A DNA stretch of 64,000 nt from the NCBI GenBank assembly GCA_902762495.1, contig CACWOL010000004.1:1-64000 (forward strand), in the 5' to 3' direction. This document shows positions 25,046-34,652 of the stretch, piece by piece. Positions within the stretch are counted from its first letter, which is position 1; each line of letters starts with the position of its first letter. This stretch comes from an uncultured bacterium (lineage in GTDB: Bacteria > Verrucomicrobiota > Lentisphaeria > Victivallales > UBA1829). The position numbers and the translations under genes are program-made. The notes beneath the pieces were generated by a model that searched no databases, was not told where the DNA came from, and saw nothing but the letters and a program-made list of their open reading frames with translations.

Positions 25046-25654
25046 ATGGATACCAACGAAATCCTGGTGCTGACCGTGGGGGCGATCCTCGTGAACAACG
25101 TGGTGCTCTCGCGCATCCTCGGCATCTGTCCGTTCCTCGGCGTCTCCAAGCGCATCGAAACCGCGCTCGGCATGTCCGGGGCCGTCATCTTCGTGATGAC
25201 GCTCGCATCGTTTGTCACCGCGCTGTTCAACAGGTTCCTGGTCACGCAGACCTTCACGATCAACGGCCAGACCGTCGACCTGTCGTTCACGCGCATCCTG
25301 CTCTTCATCGTGGTCATCGCGGCGCTCGTCCAGATCGTCGAGATCCTGCTGAAGAAGTTCAGCCCGTCCCTCTACGTCTCGCTCGGCATCTATCTGCCGC
25401 TCATCACGACCAACTGCGCCGTGCTGGGCGCGGCGGAACTGAACGCCGACGCGTCGCGCGGGCTCATCTCCTCGACCGTGTTCGGGTTCAGCACCGGCGT
25501 CGGCTTCGGCCTCGCGCTCCTGCTCTTCGCCAGCATCCGCGAACGTCTCGCCATCGCCCGCATCCCGAAGGCCATGGAAGGCACCGCGATCGCGCTCGTG
25601 ACCGCCGGCATCCTCGCAATGGCGTTCATGGGCTTCTCGGGCCTGGTCAAGTAA
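25046..25654 (+). CDS. rnfA: Rnf complex subunit A
   Basis: This is an integral membrane subunit of the ferredoxin:NAD+ oxidoreductase, which couples electron transfer to Na+ or H+ export. It has 202 residues with six membrane segments. The family markers NNVVLSRILGICPFLGVSKR (about 17-36) and LPLITTNCAVLGAA (about 117-130) carry the cysteines that hold the intramembrane iron-sulfur site with RnfE. It is first of six genes in the order A-B-C-D-G-E, as in Proteobacteria and unlike the C-D-G-E-A-B order of Clostridia. Confidence 0.97.
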   Translation: MDTNEILVLTVGAILVNNVVLSRILGICPFLGVSKRIETALGMSGAVIFVMTLASFVTALFNRFLVTQTFTINGQTVDLSFTRILLFIVVIAALVQIVEILLKKFSPSLYVSLGIYLPLITTNCAVLGAAELNADASRGLISSTVFGFSTGVGFGLALLLFASIRERLAIARIPKAMEGTAIALVTAGILAMAFMGFSGLVK

Positions 25655-25673
25655 GGGGAGGCGCGACGAAATC

Positions 25674-26552
25674 ATGTTGACAACGATCCTTGTTTCGGCC
25701 GGTGTGGTCGCCGCCGTCGGGCTCATCCTCGGCGCGCTGATCGGCTTCACTGCCAAGAAATTCGAAGTCCAGACCGACCCGAAGATCGAGGCGGTCCAGG
25801 AACTCCTCCCCGGCGCGAACTGCGGCGGCTGCGGTTATGCCGGATGCGCCGACTTCGCCAGCGCCATCGTCACGAAGGACGCCGATCCCTCCGGCTGCTC
25901 CGCCTGCTCCGACGCCATGCTCGCGAAGATCGCCGAAGTCACCGGCAAGGCCGCCGGCAAGAAGGAAAAGATGACCGCGGTCGTCTTCTGCTCCGGCAGC
26001 TTCTCGCGTTCCACGCGCGCCGCCGACTACAACGGCATCCTCGACTGCCGGTCCGCCTCCATCGTGGCGGGCGGCGGCGGAAAAGCCTGCCGGTTCGGCT
26101 GCCTCGGCTACGGATCCTGCGCCCGTGCGTGCCCGTTCGGCGCGATCGAGATCCGCGACGGTCTGGCGGTCGTCCATCCCGAGCTCTGCCGCGCCTGCGG
26201 CAAGTGCGTGAACGTCTGCCCGCGCAAGCTGATCCGCCTGGTCCCGGCCTCCGCACCGATCCACGTCTACTGCAACTCGCTGGAAAAGCCCGCGAAACGC
26301 CGCAAATTCTGCAAGAACCCGTGCCTGGCCTGCAAGAAATGCATCCGCACCGACGAGAACCACATGCAGATGCAGGGCGGCCTCGTCCGCGTGAACTACT
26401 CCAACCCGCCCGAAGCATCCTTCGTCGAGCAGGTCAAATGCCCCACCGGCGCGCTCCAGGTCGAAGAGATCCACCGCAAGATCGCGGCGCTCAAGCCGGC
26501 TGAACCCGCGCCGAAAGCCGCGTCCGCACCGAAAAAGGAGGAGTCCAAATGA
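25674..26552 (+). CDS. rnfB: Rnf complex subunit B (ferredoxin-like)
   Basis: RnfB takes electrons from reduced ferredoxin at the cytoplasmic face. The 292-residue protein has an N-terminal membrane anchor (about 3-26) and the C-x2-C-x4-C motif GANCGGCGYAGCADF (about 48-62). Two 4Fe-4S motifs follow (CLGYGSCARACP, about 143; CRACGKCVNVCP, about 176). A further Cys group (NPCLACKKC, about 217) and a Lys/Ala/Pro tail end the protein. It overlaps rnfC by four bases. Confidence 0.96.
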   Translation: MLTTILVSAGVVAAVGLILGALIGFTAKKFEVQTDPKIEAVQELLPGANCGGCGYAGCADFASAIVTKDADPSGCSACSDAMLAKIAEVTGKAAGKKEKMTAVVFCSGSFSRSTRAADYNGILDCRSASIVAGGGGKACRFGCLGYGSCARACPFGAIEIRDGLAVVHPELCRACGKCVNVCPRKLIRLVPASAPIHVYCNSLEKPAKRRKFCKNPCLACKKCIRTDENHMQMQGGLVRVNYSNPPEASFVEQVKCPTGALQVEEIHRKIAALKPAEPAPKAASAPKKEESK

Positions 26553-27895
26553 ACATCCCGATCAAGACATGGCGTTTCCACGGCGGCGTGCATCCCGCCG
26601 ACGGCAAAGCCCTTTCCAACTCCGTTCCCGCGCAGCGCGCCCCGCTCCTCGAACGCTACACGGTCGCCATCCAGCAGAACATCGGCGCGCCGCCGAAACC
26701 CGTCGTCGCGAAGGGCGACACGGTGAAGAAGGGCCAGCTCATCGCCGAGCCCGGCGGATTCGTCTCCGCCCCGGTCCACGCGCCCACCAGCGGCACGGTC
26801 GGCGACATCGTCGAAGTCCCCGGCGCCAACGGCGGCGCGATCCCGGCCATCGAGATCATTTCCGACGGCAAGGACGAATGGGGCTCCGGCCTCGACCCGA
26901 TCCCGAACTGGAAGAACACCGACCGCGAAATCCTGAAGAAGCGCATCGCGGACGCCGGCATCGTCGGCATGGGCGGCGCGGCGTTCCCGACCCACGTGAA
27001 GCTCTCGCCCCCGCCCGAAAAGGTCATCGACACGCTCGTCCTGAACGGCGCGGAATGCGAACCCTACCTTACCGCCGACCATCGCCTCATGCTCGAACGC
27101 ACCGAAGCGGTCCTCGAGGGCGCGGCCATCGCAGCGAAGATCCTCCGCGTCGACCGCGTGTTCCTCGGCATCGAGGAGAACAAGCCGGACGCCATCGCCG
27201 CGCTCAACGAAAAGGCAAAAGATTACGGCGTGACCATCGTGCCGCTCCACGTCCGCTATCCGCAGGGCGGCGAGAAACAGCTCATCTACGCCCTCACCGG
27301 ACGCTCCGTCGCCACCGGCGGCCTCCCCATGGACGTCGGCTGCGTGGTGCAGAACGTCGGTTCCTGCGCCGCCATCCGCGACGCCGTGGTCGAGGGGCAT
27401 CCGCTGATCGAACGCTACACCACGGTCACCGGCACCCCGGTCGCCAATCCCGGCACCTGGATCCTCCGCCTCGGCACGACCGTCGAACAGGCCCTGACAT
27501 TCGCGGGCGGCGTGAAAGCCCGTACGGCGAAAGTCATCATGGGCGGCCCGATGATGGGATTCACCCAGACCTCGCTCGGCGTCACGGTCACCAAGAACTC
27601 GTCCGGCATCCTGCTGCTCCAGTGGCAGGAGACCGCCGAGTACACCTCCAATCCGTGCATCCGCTGCGGACGCTGCGTCCGCGCCTGCCCCATGAAACTC
27701 CTCCCAGGCCCCGTCAGCGTCATGGTCGAAAGCGAGAACTACGACGAAGCCGAAAAGAACTACGTCATGGACTGCATGGAGTGCGGCGTCTGCACCTACG
27801 TCTGCCCGGCGAAACGCCCCCTCGTCCAGCATTTCCGCAGGGCGAAGGCGGAGATCAACGCCAAACGCCGCGCCGCGAAAGCAAAACAAGCCTAA
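26549..27895 (+). CDS. rnfC: Rnf complex subunit C (NADH/FMN and 4Fe-4S)
   Basis: RnfC is the peripheral subunit that reacts with NAD. The 448-residue protein contains the N-terminal barrel-sandwich part (FHGGVHPADGKALS), the Rossmann-like FMN/NADH region (GMGGAAFPTHVKL, about 143-155; NGAECEPYL, about 167-175) and SLBB-like sequence. Two C-terminal 4Fe-4S motifs follow (CIRCGRCVRACPMKL near 370, CMECGVCTYVCPAKRP near 409). It lacks the long Ala/Lys-rich C-terminal extension of gamma-proteobacterial RnfC. Confidence 0.97.
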   Translation: MNIPIKTWRFHGGVHPADGKALSNSVPAQRAPLLERYTVAIQQNIGAPPKPVVAKGDTVKKGQLIAEPGGFVSAPVHAPTSGTVGDIVEVPGANGGAIPAIEIISDGKDEWGSGLDPIPNWKNTDREILKKRIADAGIVGMGGAAFPTHVKLSPPPEKVIDTLVLNGAECEPYLTADHRLMLERTEAVLEGAAIAAKILRVDRVFLGIEENKPDAIAALNEKAKDYGVTIVPLHVRYPQGGEKQLIYALTGRSVATGGLPMDVGCVVQNVGSCAAIRDAVVEGHPLIERYTTVTGTPVANPGTWILRLGTTVEQALTFAGGVKARTAKVIMGGPMMGFTQTSLGVTVTKNSSGILLLQWQETAEYTSNPCIRCGRCVRACPMKLLPGPVSVMVESENYDEAEKNYVMDCMECGVCTYVCPAKRPLVQHFRRAKAEINAKRRAAKAKQA

Positions 27896-27916
27896 TCACG
27901 GAGCTGTTCCCCTACT

Positions 27917-28969
27917 ATGAGTGAAGAAATCGAAAAAAACAACGTCGCTCTCCCCGAGCCCGGTTCGCTCGTGCTGAGCACTTCGCCTCACGTTCAGGAC
28001 GGCGACAGCATCACGAAGATCATGGCCAAGGTGCTGATCTGCCTCCTCCCCGCCGTTGCGGCGTCCATCTGGTTCTTCCGCTTCGACGCCATCCGCATCC
28101 TCGTCTACTGCGCCGCCTTCAGCATCTTCGCCGAATACGGCTGGACGCTCGCCACCCGGCAGCAAGCAACGGTCGGCGACTGCAGCGCGCTCGTCACGGG
28201 CGTGATCCTGGCGCTGAACCTCCCGCCCGGAGCCCCGTGGTGGCTCTGCCTCGTCGGCAGCGTCTTCGCGATCATCGTCGTGAAGGAGCTCTTCGGCGGC
28301 CTCGGACAGAACCCGTTCAACCCCGCCGCCGCGGCCCGCGTGGCCCTGCTGGTCGGTTTCGCCGGCCCGATGACCCAGTGGGCAGCCCCGGCAACCGGAA
28401 GCCTGATCTCCGGCGCGACCCCGCTCGGCGCGATCCAGGCGGCGAAAGGCTCCGCCGAAGCCATCGCGCAGCTCGGCTCGCACGACAACCTGATGAATCT
28501 GTTCCTCGGCAATGTCGGCGGCTCCATCGGCGAGACCTCCGCGCTCGCCATCCTGATCGGCGGTGTCGGCCTCATGTGCTTCCGCCTCATCAAATGGCAG
28601 ATACCGCTCGCCATGCTCGCCACGATCTACGTCTTCTCCGGCATCGTGCACCTGGCGGCCCCCGGCCTGACCCCGAGCCCGCTCTACCACATCCTCAGCG
28701 GCGGCGTCATGATCGGCGCGTTCTTCATGGCCACCGACATGGTGACCTCGCCCATGACTCCGCTCGGGGCGCTCGTCTTCGGCGTCGTCATCGGCGTCCT
28801 GACCTGCATCATCCGCATCTGGGGCGCGTATCCGGAGGGCGTGAGCTTCTCCATCGTGATCGCGAACGCCCTGGTCCCGCTGATCGACCGCATGTGCTAC
28901 ATCCGTCCCTTCGGCTGGCACTCCCACAGCGTTTCCGCGCTCAATATCAGAAGGGGTGAGATCAAATGA
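27917..28969 (+). CDS. rnfD: Rnf complex subunit D
   Basis: This is a membrane subunit of 350 residues with eight or more hydrophobic segments, related to NqrB. It carries FMN covalently on the Thr of the SGAT motif (LISGATPLGA, about 173-182). The conserved GGLGQNPFNPAAAARVAL (about 127-145) and MATDMVTSPMTP (about 270-282) are present. It overlaps rnfG by four bases. Confidence 0.96.
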   Translation: MSEEIEKNNVALPEPGSLVLSTSPHVQDGDSITKIMAKVLICLLPAVAASIWFFRFDAIRILVYCAAFSIFAEYGWTLATRQQATVGDCSALVTGVILALNLPPGAPWWLCLVGSVFAIIVVKELFGGLGQNPFNPAAAARVALLVGFAGPMTQWAAPATGSLISGATPLGAIQAAKGSAEAIAQLGSHDNLMNLFLGNVGGSIGETSALAILIGGVGLMCFRLIKWQIPLAMLATIYVFSGIVHLAAPGLTPSPLYHILSGGVMIGAFFMATDMVTSPMTPLGALVFGVVIGVLTCIIRIWGAYPEGVSFSIVIANALVPLIDRMCYIRPFGWHSHSVSALNIRRGEIK

Positions 28970-29631
28970 AAGACATGACAAAAGCATCCAATCCGTTCTA
29001 TCTGGCGTTCTTCCTCCTCGTCGTCTGCGGCGTCTCCACGCTCGTCATGGCCGTGACCGCCGTCAAGACCGACGCCCCGATCAAGGCCGCTCAGGCGAAA
29101 GAGACCGCCGACAGCCTGAAAATGATCCTCCCGCCGTTCGACAACGACCCGGCGGCCGAAGCGATCGACATCACCTCGCCCGACGGCGTGCCCGTCAAAC
29201 TTTACACAGCCAAGAACGGCGGCCTCGTGGTCGGCTACGCGGCCGAAGCCGCGGCCTCCGGGTTCGGCGGCAAAGTCGCCGGCATCGTCAGCTTCAAGCC
29301 GGACGGAACCATCGATACCGTGATCGTGAAGTCCGGCCACGCCGAGACCCCCGGCATCGGCACGAAAGTGACCGACCGTTCCGTCAAACGCACCATCTCC
29401 GACGTCGTCAAGGGCGTGAAGCCAGACACCTCGAAGCTCCCGCCGAACGCCGCGCTGGATTCCTACTCCGGCGTGAAGCCCGGCGACGCAAAATGGACCA
29501 AGGAAAAGGACGGCGTCCACTTCGTTTCCGGCGCGACTTATTCCTCGAACGCCGTCTGCGATCTCGTCTGGTACGCCGCGACCGCAGTCCGCGCGCACCT
29601 CGCGTCCGCTGAAAAGAAGGAGGCTAAGTAA
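28966..29631 (+). CDS. rnfG: Rnf complex subunit G (FMN-binding)
   Basis: This 221-residue protein has a single N-terminal membrane segment (FYLAFFLLVVCGVSTLVMAV, about 10-30) and a periplasmic FMN-binding domain. The flavinylation motif SGATYSS lies near residue 190 (Thr carries the covalent FMN). GHAETPGIGTKV near 125 is also conserved. An ApbE-type flavin transferase, needed to attach the FMN, is not in the window. Confidence 0.96.
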   Translation: MKDMTKASNPFYLAFFLLVVCGVSTLVMAVTAVKTDAPIKAAQAKETADSLKMILPPFDNDPAAEAIDITSPDGVPVKLYTAKNGGLVVGYAAEAAASGFGGKVAGIVSFKPDGTIDTVIVKSGHAETPGIGTKVTDRSVKRTISDVVKGVKPDTSKLPPNAALDSYSGVKPGDAKWTKEKDGVHFVSGATYSSNAVCDLVWYAATAVRAHLASAEKKEAK

Positions 29632-29633
29632 TC

Positions 29634-30320
29634 ATGAGCATCTTCAAGGAATTTACCAAAGGATTCTGGAAAGAAAACCCGGTCCTCGTCCTCGTCCTGG
29701 GCATGTGCCCCACGCTCGCCACGTCCTCCGACGCGGTGAAGGGACTCGCCATGGGACTCGCCACCACGTTCGTGCTGATGGGCAGCAACCTGGTGATCTC
29801 GGTCATCCGCAAGCTCGTCCCCGGCAAGATCCGCATCCCGTGCTACATCGTGGTCATCGCCACGTTCGTGACTGTCGTGAAGCTCCTCATGCAGGCGTTC
29901 GCGCCCGAAGCGTACCAGACGCTCGGCATCTTCCTGCCGCTGATCGTCGTGAACTGCATCGTGCTCGGCCGCGCCGAGGCGTTCGCATCGAAGAACGGCC
30001 TGCTGGCGTCCGCCGCCGACGGCCTCGGCATGGGACTCGGCTTCACGCTCGTGCTCGTCTGCCTCGGCTGCATCCGCGAATTCCTCGCCGCCGGAACCCT
30101 CTTCGGCATCAGCATGCAGTGCTGGGACAACGGGTTCGCGATCATGGGTCAGGCCCCCGGCGGATTCATCCTCCTCGGCCTCATCCTCGCCGGCATGAAC
30201 CTCCTGAACATGCACAAGGCGAAAAAGGCCGGTGTCAAGTACGAGCCGCCCGCCGAGTTCGACTGCCGCCACTGCTCCATCTGCAAGCTCAGCACCGAAG
30301 AACCTGCCAAAACGAAATAA
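29634..30320 (+). CDS. rnfE: Rnf complex subunit E with a Cys-rich C-terminal tail
   Basis: This is the RnfA-like membrane partner, 228 residues, six membrane segments. It has GMCPTLATSSDAVKGLAMG (about 22-40) and LPLIVVNCIVLGRAEAFA (about 102-119), which carry the paired cysteines of the intramembrane iron-sulfur centre. The C-terminal 25 residues contain C-x2-C-x2-C (CRHCSICK), not part of the membrane core. Similar cysteine tails occur in some anaerobe RnfE proteins, so this is lineage-specific rather than unique. Confidence 0.95.
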   Translation: MSIFKEFTKGFWKENPVLVLVLGMCPTLATSSDAVKGLAMGLATTFVLMGSNLVISVIRKLVPGKIRIPCYIVVIATFVTVVKLLMQAFAPEAYQTLGIFLPLIVVNCIVLGRAEAFASKNGLLASAADGLGMGLGFTLVLVCLGCIREFLAAGTLFGISMQCWDNGFAIMGQAPGGFILLGLILAGMNLLNMHKAKKAGVKYEPPAEFDCRHCSICKLSTEEPAKTK

Positions 30321-30326
30321 CCCTCC

Positions 30327-32357
30327 GTGATTCTCCCGGTCGTCGATCATGAACTGAAAGAGGTCGCTCTTTCGGACGCTCTCCCGCGCACCGCCGCCTT
30401 CTTCTCCGAGGACACCCCTCTGAAGCGGGCGGAGGAGTACGGCGGCCGCCCGTACGAACGCCGCGAACAGCAGACGGAGATGGCGTGCGCCGTCGCCGAG
30501 GCGTTCCAGAACGGGCGCAACCTGCTGGTCGAAGCCCCGACCGGAGTCGGCAAGAGTTTCGCGTACCTCGTCCCCGCGATCTACCACGCCAAGGCTATGC
30601 ACCAGTGCGTGCTGATCACCACCGAGACCATCAACCTCCAGGAACAGCTCGCGAAGAAGGACCTGCCGCTTCTGCAGGACCTCCTCGACGTCGAGTTCAC
30701 GTTCGCCATCGCCAAGGGGCGCAGCAACTATCTCTGCAAACGCCGCCTCGCGCTCGCCGCGGGCAGCCACCGCGACGAGATCCTCCCCGCGGACGCCCCG
30801 GTCAACGAGCTCCAGAACCTCATGGACTGGGCCCGCACCACCCACGACGGCACGCTCTCCGACATCCCGTTCCGCGTGAATCCCCACCTATGGACCAGCG
30901 TCTGCTGCGAAACCAGCACCTGCCTCGGCCCGAAGTGCCTGAACTTCCATTCCTGCTTCTACTGGCGCGCGCGACATTCGTGGGACAAGGCCGACCTGCT
31001 CATCACGAACCACGCGCTCTTCTTCACCAACCTGAAGATCAGCCGCATTGAGGAGCAGGAGAACTGCCCCCTGCCCGAACACTGCGCCGTCGTGTTCGAC
31101 GAGGCGCACACGCTGGAAGACAACGCCGCGAACCACCTCGGTCTCCACATTTACTCCTCCGCCGTCCGCGGCACCCTGAACCGGCTGTTCAATCCGGTCA
31201 GCGGGCGCGGCCTGCTGATGAAGCCCGGCGAGGACTCCATGCAGGTCCGAAACAGCATCGCGAACGCGCACGAGGCGCTGACCGACTTCTTCGCGCAGTT
31301 CGACGAAACGCTCGACAAGTCCCCGGAGCAGACCTTCCGCCTCTCCCAGCCGGGGAGATTCCGCGACCTCGTTTCCGACAACATCCTGGACGTCGAGACC
31401 ATCGCGCGGACCTACGCGGACAATCAGGACGACGCCGGATTCCGACTCGAACTGGAGGCCCAGCTCGAACACTGCATGAGCTACCGCGAGGAGCTGGACC
31501 AGTTTTTAAACATGTCCCTGCCCGAACAGGTCTACTGGGTCGAGGGCCACAAATCCGGATTCAGCCGCATGCGCCAGACCGAACTCGCCTCCGCCCCGCT
31601 CAACGTCTCCGAGCTCCTCCATGACCTGCTTTTCGACTCCGGCAAGCCGATCATCCTCACCAGCGCCACGCTCGCCGTGCACGGGTCCCTCACCTACTAC
31701 GCCCGCCGGGTCGGGTTCCACGGCGGTGAAGGGCTCATCCTCGACTCGCCGTTCGACTACGGCAAACAGGTCCGGCTGTATCTCACGAAGGACATGCCGC
31801 AGCCGGGCGAACGCGAGTTCAACGACGCGGCGGCGGAAAAGATCAGGATGTTCGTGGAGAAGACCAACGGCAGCGCGTTCGTGCTGTTCACGAGCTACAA
31901 TATGCTCAAATACTGTTCGGACAGGCTCTCGCGCGGCTTCCTCTCGAAAGGCATCAACCTGCTGGTCCACGGCGAATCGCTCTCCCGGTCCGCCATGATC
32001 TCCGAGTTCAAAAAGGTCAAGTCCTCGGTCATCTTCGGCGCGACCAGCTTCTGGACCGGCGTCGACGTCCCCGGCGACGCCCTCAGCAACGTCATCATCA
32101 CCAAGCTCCCGTTCGCCGTCCCCACGCATCCGCTCATCCAGGCGCGCTGCGAACGCATCCAGCGCCTCGGCGGCAACCCGTTCGGCGACTACTCGATCCC
32201 GGACGCCGTCCTGAAGTTCCGGCAGGGCATCGGCCGCCTCATCCGCAGCAAGACCGACACCGGCATCATCGTGGTGCTCGACCCGCGCATCATGACGAAG
32301 AGTTACGGCCGGTCCTTCCTCGAATCCATCCCCTCGTGCCCCATCGAACACTTCTAA
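30327..32357 (+). CDS. DinG/XPD-like superfamily 2 DNA helicase
   Basis: This is a 676-residue 5'-3' helicase of the DinG/XPD type. Walker A is VEAPTGVGKSFAYLVPA (about 67-83) and the DEAH box is VVFDEAHTLEDN (near 257). Four cysteines between them (CCETSTCLGPKCLNFHSC, about 193-210) fit the 4Fe-4S cluster of this family. Motif III-type LTSATL is near 445, and the C-terminal helicase motifs FGATSFWTGVDVPGD (near 570) and RQGIGRLIRSKTD (near 632) complete it. GTG 30327 is used, six bases after rnfE. It acts in DNA repair or replication-conflict removal. Confidence 0.92.
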   Translation: MILPVVDHELKEVALSDALPRTAAFFSEDTPLKRAEEYGGRPYERREQQTEMACAVAEAFQNGRNLLVEAPTGVGKSFAYLVPAIYHAKAMHQCVLITTETINLQEQLAKKDLPLLQDLLDVEFTFAIAKGRSNYLCKRRLALAAGSHRDEILPADAPVNELQNLMDWARTTHDGTLSDIPFRVNPHLWTSVCCETSTCLGPKCLNFHSCFYWRARHSWDKADLLITNHALFFTNLKISRIEEQENCPLPEHCAVVFDEAHTLEDNAANHLGLHIYSSAVRGTLNRLFNPVSGRGLLMKPGEDSMQVRNSIANAHEALTDFFAQFDETLDKSPEQTFRLSQPGRFRDLVSDNILDVETIARTYADNQDDAGFRLELEAQLEHCMSYREELDQFLNMSLPEQVYWVEGHKSGFSRMRQTELASAPLNVSELLHDLLFDSGKPIILTSATLAVHGSLTYYARRVGFHGGEGLILDSPFDYGKQVRLYLTKDMPQPGEREFNDAAAEKIRMFVEKTNGSAFVLFTSYNMLKYCSDRLSRGFLSKGINLLVHGESLSRSAMISEFKKVKSSVIFGATSFWTGVDVPGDALSNVIITKLPFAVPTHPLIQARCERIQRLGGNPFGDYSIPDAVLKFRQGIGRLIRSKTDTGIIVVLDPRIMTKSYGRSFLESIPSCPIEHF

Positions 32358-32380
32358 TTCCGTTTTTTCAGTGCATTCAT

Positions 32381-32409
32381 TTGCCACATGCGCGTTTCCG
32401 CGTTATATT
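32381..32409 (+). promoter_or_regulatory. Promoter of the GH35 gene
   Basis: TTGCCA (32381-32386), 17-base spacer, TATATT (32404-32409), 45 bases before ATG 32455. Confidence 0.6.
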
Positions 32410-32454
32410 ATGCGGAAAAAACGCATTCTTTTCCGTACAAAACAGGAGCAACCC

Positions 32455-34629
32455 ATGAAACCCCACCTGACAGGAGCGCTTCTTATGACCGCCGCAGTCT
32501 TCTCCGCCGCCGATTTTGGACTTTCCGCCCAGTCCGACGCCCCCGCGGACGCCCCCGCGACGATCCGGTGCACGTTCCAGCCGTACGTCAAGCCCGAAAT
32601 CCTCACGGACCACCTCAATCTCGGCGGAAAGAATCCGTCCGGCGGCGAGATCGGCATCAACAGCCTGTACCTCACGCGCGACGGCAAACCGTGGATCCCG
32701 GTCATGGGCGAACTGCATTTCTCCCGCGTCCCGCGCGACCAGTGGCCCGCCGAGCTCGCAAAACTGAAAGCGGGCGGCGTCACGGTCGTCTCGACCTATC
32801 TTTTCTGGATTCACCACGAAGAAGTCGAGGGCGAACTCAGTTTCTCCGGCAATCTCTCCATCCGCGATTTCGTGCTGGAGGCGCAGAAACAGGGCCTCGA
32901 GGTCGTCGTGCGTCCCGGCCCCTGGGCGCACGGCGAATGTCGCAACGGCGGCTTCCCTGACTGGCTCATGAAGAAGCCGTTCCGGCTCCGCACGAACAAC
33001 GACGGTTATCTGGCCGAGGTACGCCGCTGGTATGGCGCCATCGGAAAAGAGCTCAAGGGCCTCTTCTACGGCGATGGCGGACCGATCATCGGACTCCAGC
33101 TTGAAAATGAGCTCACGGGCAACGCCGCTCACCTCGAAACGCTCCGCACCATCGCCATCGAATCCGGCATGAACCCGCCGCTCTTCACCGCCACAGGCTG
33201 GAACGCCGCGGAGGGCGCGCGCATCCCGCTCACCGGTGTGCTGCCGGTCTTCGGCGGCTACTGCGACGCTCCGTGGAACAACGGCACTCGGCCGCTCCCG
33301 CCCTCGCCTCACTTCTTCTTCAACCGGATGCGGAATGACACCGCCATCGGCGCGGACCTGATGCCGACCACCCGCACCGGACGCGACGGCTGGCGGCTGC
33401 CCTACGAACGCTATCCTTTCGCGACCTGCGAGATCGGCGGCGGCCTCGAAAGCACGCACCACCGCCGCTACATCATCCAGCCGTTCGACGTCTACGCGCC
33501 CGCGCTCATCAAAGTCGGAAGCGGCTGCAACCTGCCCGGCTACTACATGTACCACGGCGGAACGAACCCCGTCGGCAGGCTCTCGACGTTCCAGGAATCG
33601 AAGGCGTCCGGCTACCCGAACGACGTCCCGATGCTGTCCTACGACTTCCAGACGCCCGTCTCGGAGTACGGCGAGATACGCCCCTCCTACCGCCTCCTGA
33701 ACATGATGCACCTCTTCCTGGAGGACTTCGGCGACAGGCTCGCCCCGATGCCCGCGTTCGACTCCACGATCCCCGTGAAGCGCGACGACACGACGACCAT
33801 ACGCGCGGGCCTCCGTACCGACGGGAAATCCGGCTTCGTCTTCGTGAACCACTACCAGCGCCGCTCGAAACTCGCCGACCTGGAGAACGTCGTGTTCGAC
33901 ACCGGTTCGGTCGTATTCCCCGCCATCGACGTCGTGGGCGACATCGCGTTCTTCCTGCCGTTCAACATGGACCTCAACGGCGAGATGCTGGAATACGCCA
34001 CGGCGCAGCCCGTCTGCCGCATGGGCGACACGTTCTTCTTCGCGGCCATCCCCGGCGTCATGACCGAATACAAGTTCGCGGACGGCACATGGGAGGCCGG
34101 ACCAATCTTCAAGCATGGGAAGATTCGGATTCAAACGCTCCCATGGAAAGATGCGCTGGGGCTCCGGCGGCTCGGCGGCGAGCTGTATTTCTCGCGCGAC
34201 TGCGACCTGATCCGCGTGGAAGGCGACAACCCGGACGTGCGCCCCGTCCAGACCGGCGCGTACGACGCCAGGAAATGGAACGGCGAGAAATTCACGGACC
34301 TCCGGGTCGGCGTCCGCACGATCCGCCCCGTGCTGAAGATCACCGATCTGGACAAAGCCCCGTTCGAGCTCCCGGAGATGTTCGCGCCCGAACTCAAACT
34401 GGGCGGGGAGCGTCCGTTGATCTGGAAGAAACTTGACGTGAAGGGCACGAGCGGCTTCGTCGAACTTGATTTCAAGTACGACGTCGCGCAGATCTACGCC
34501 GACGGCAAGCTCGTGGCGGACCAGTACGACTGCGGATTCCCGTGGCGCATCCCGGCCTCGCTCCTGAACGGAAAAGAATGCTATCTGGTCATGTCGCCGC
34601 GTTACGACCGCGTCTATAGGGAAGACTGA
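32455..34629 (+). CDS. Secreted GH35 family beta-galactosidase-like glycosidase
   Basis: This is a 724-residue secreted retaining glycosidase with a signal peptide (LTGALLMTAAVFSAADFGLSA). The N-terminal TIM barrel starts DGKPWIPVMGELHFSRVPRDQW. It contains YLFWIHHEEVEGELSFSG, VVRPGPWAHGECRNGG and the GH35 signature GGPIIGLQLENEL (acid/base Glu near 217). The likely nucleophile lies in CEIGGGLESTHH (near 326). C-terminal beta-sandwich domains follow. ATG 32455 is chosen because GGAG precedes it and the signal peptide begins there. The usual substrate is beta-galactosides from plant or host glycans. Confidence 0.9.
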   Translation: MKPHLTGALLMTAAVFSAADFGLSAQSDAPADAPATIRCTFQPYVKPEILTDHLNLGGKNPSGGEIGINSLYLTRDGKPWIPVMGELHFSRVPRDQWPAELAKLKAGGVTVVSTYLFWIHHEEVEGELSFSGNLSIRDFVLEAQKQGLEVVVRPGPWAHGECRNGGFPDWLMKKPFRLRTNNDGYLAEVRRWYGAIGKELKGLFYGDGGPIIGLQLENELTGNAAHLETLRTIAIESGMNPPLFTATGWNAAEGARIPLTGVLPVFGGYCDAPWNNGTRPLPPSPHFFFNRMRNDTAIGADLMPTTRTGRDGWRLPYERYPFATCEIGGGLESTHHRRYIIQPFDVYAPALIKVGSGCNLPGYYMYHGGTNPVGRLSTFQESKASGYPNDVPMLSYDFQTPVSEYGEIRPSYRLLNMMHLFLEDFGDRLAPMPAFDSTIPVKRDDTTTIRAGLRTDGKSGFVFVNHYQRRSKLADLENVVFDTGSVVFPAIDVVGDIAFFLPFNMDLNGEMLEYATAQPVCRMGDTFFFAAIPGVMTEYKFADGTWEAGPIFKHGKIRIQTLPWKDALGLRRLGGELYFSRDCDLIRVEGDNPDVRPVQTGAYDARKWNGEKFTDLRVGVRTIRPVLKITDLDKAPFELPEMFAPELKLGGERPLIWKKLDVKGTSGFVELDFKYDVAQIYADGKLVADQYDCGFPWRIPASLLNGKECYLVMSPRYDRVYRED

Positions 34630-34652
34630 ACTCGCCCCCTGCCCCGGCAGAT

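Noticed and set aside
16154-25075. Shared N-terminal DTNE(T) in LptB, RnfA and the two membrane paralogues
   Set aside because: The paralogues share it by duplication; in LptB and RnfA the match is three to five residues and the proteins are unrelated.
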